A DNA stretch of 21,238 bases, from the NCBI GenBank assembly GCA_021464525.1, contig JADRCO010001220.1:1-21238 (forward strand). Direction: 5' to 3'. The position numbers and the translations under genes were made by a program. Source of the DNA: Rhizophagus sp. LPA8_4_AMF. Taxonomy: Eukaryota > Glomeromycota > Glomeromycetes > Glomerales > Glomeraceae. Below the pieces are notes generated by a model. It worked only from the letters and a program-made list of their open reading frames with translations. It did not search any database and was not told the DNA's origin. Shown in pieces: positions 20,608 to 21,238 of this stretch; the stretch's first letter is position 1, and the number at the start of each line of letters is the position of its first letter.

Positions 20608-20713
20608 TGATGAATATAATGCAATCATGTGCCAGCCACTTTTTTTCGCCATGGCTAGGGTTATACAAATAAGGGCGTGACAAATAAGTTTTCACCTACT
20701 CAAAAAAAACTGA

Positions 20714-20977
20714 GATATTAAAACTACCCCAGCATCGCCATAAAAAAATCACTATCATGTGACTTTTCGGCCTGCATTACGGCATTATGCACTAACATGT
20801 GAAAGTTATCAGTGGCTGAGCAGTGACAAATAAGACGTGACAAATAAGTTTTCACCTATTCGAAAAAAACTGTCTCTCAGATAAATATAAACAATGGAAA
20901 TGCAGAGGGTGTGACGGATGTGAAGAATAATTTTACTATGATCACGTGATAGTGATTTTTTATGGTGATGCTGGGGA
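20714..20977. mobile_element. TIR element copy 2, uninterrupted (about 250 bp)
   Basis: The left end CCCCAGCATCGCCATAAAAA followed by ATCACTATCATGTGA (about 20728-20763) is complementary to the right end ATCACGTGATAGTGATTTTT followed by ATGGTGATGCTGGGG (20941-20975), so the TIRs are about 36 bp. The interior contains repeated GTGACAAATAAG and a CTATTCGAAAAAAACTGT segment, also found just upstream of the element (20677-20712). It serves as the empty-site reference for copy 1. It is non-coding; its superfamily is unassigned. Confidence 0.7.
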
Positions 20978-21024
20978 AAATAGAATAGTCATGTGACTAT
21001 ATACTAATCCAGGCCAAATTTATA

Positions 21025-21107
21025 GTGCCGGCCAGGATTATCAGTAATTTTTTCGAAAATTTATGTCGAAATTAAAATTCTGGCCAGCACCGGTATATTA
21101 TATACCG
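21025..21107. repeat. Inverted repeat with adjoining short palindrome
   Basis: GTGCCGGCCAGGATTAT (from 21025) is the imperfect complement of the segment ending CTGGCCAGCAC (to about 21090), separated by TTTTTTCGAAAATTTATG-type sequence; a small MITE or foldback of about 70-80 bp is possible. Immediately after, CGGTATATTATATACCG (21091-21107) is a perfect palindrome around TTA. Confidence 0.5.
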
Positions 21108-21238
21108 AATTCACTATATGGGCGGACCTATAGCAAAAGGTGGGGCTCGGACAATCACGTGATTTAGGAAAAATCACACTTTAATATTATTGGTTAATTT
21201 AATAAATTATAATTTATTCCATCATTTTTAAAGATTTT
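21108..21238. other. Window end, AT-rich with one CACGTG
   Basis: A GC-richer patch GGGCGGACCTATAGC and a CACGTG at 21156-21161 precede AT-rich sequence. Nothing further can be assigned before the window ends. Confidence 0.35.

Larger units (their letters stand above)
19548..20662. mobile_element. TIR element copy 1, split by two later insertions
   Basis: The left end CCCCAGCATCACCATAAAAA continues to TCACTATCACGTGA, and the degraded inverted right end ATCATGTG...ATGGCTAGGG lies at about 20623-20662. The body matches copy 2 (20714-20977) in order: GGCCCGCATTACGG, TATGCACTAACACGTGA, GTGACGAATAAG, then CTACTCAAAAAAAACTGT. After that the match is interrupted by a 691-bp insertion (19684-20374), resumes with AAATATAAACA...CAGAGAGG (about 20379-20405), is interrupted again by the SINE-like insertion (20419-20592 plus its duplicated site), and resumes to the right end. 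Without the insertions it would be about 230 bp, similar to copy 2. It has no coding capacity. Confidence 0.7.

Overview
The window looks like nuclear DNA of an early-diverging filamentous fungus, most probably an arbuscular mycorrhizal fungus (Glomeromycotina, Rhizophagus-like). It is very AT-rich, and its genes are split by many short GT-AG introns, mostly about 60-140 nt. The kinesin has fungal conventional-kinesin tail motifs, and the flanks are full of decayed DNA-transposon debris. The genus is an inference; the eukaryotic and fungal nature is visible in the sequence.

Layout. 1-5410 is a gene-free, repeat-rich flank. It holds a decayed pogo/Tigger-type transposase pseudogene (about 1308-2589) that is itself interrupted by a small TIR element, several TA-flanked MITE-like elements (about 361-626, 949-1255, 2963-3512, 3621-3863, 5126-5408) and a duplicated hairpin repeat. 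5533-18767 is a gene block with five protein genes: an acyl-protein thioesterase (+, 8 exons, 234 aa); an intronless, low-complexity basic protein of unknown function (+, 352 aa); a conventional kinesin heavy chain (-, 19 coding exons, about 920 aa, plus a 5'UTR intron); the 26S proteasome ATPase RPT3 (-, 4 exons, 410 aa); and the ribosome-biogenesis protein ESF1 (+, 11 exons, 656 aa). RPT3 and ESF1 are divergent, with only 147 bp between start codons. 18768-21238 is a second repeat-rich flank. In it, two neighbouring copies of one TIR element can be compared: one has taken two later insertions and the other is an uninterrupted counterpart.

The genes are housekeeping functions (protein depalmitoylation, microtubule transport, proteasome, 18S rRNA maturation) and form no obvious pathway or cluster. 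All exon joins were worked out by hand from splice motifs, reading frame and family conservation. Every spliced gene model adds up to a whole number of codons.

I found no operon-like, defence or biosynthetic system. The most informative material is the transposon archaeology of the flanks: nested insertions with a paralogous empty site, copy divergence concentrated at CpG dinucleotides, a cluster of CACGTG motifs, a SINE-like insertion with a 15-bp target duplication, and a well-preserved MITE sitting 123 bp upstream of the thioesterase start codon. The kinesin also appears to have two possible C-termini.
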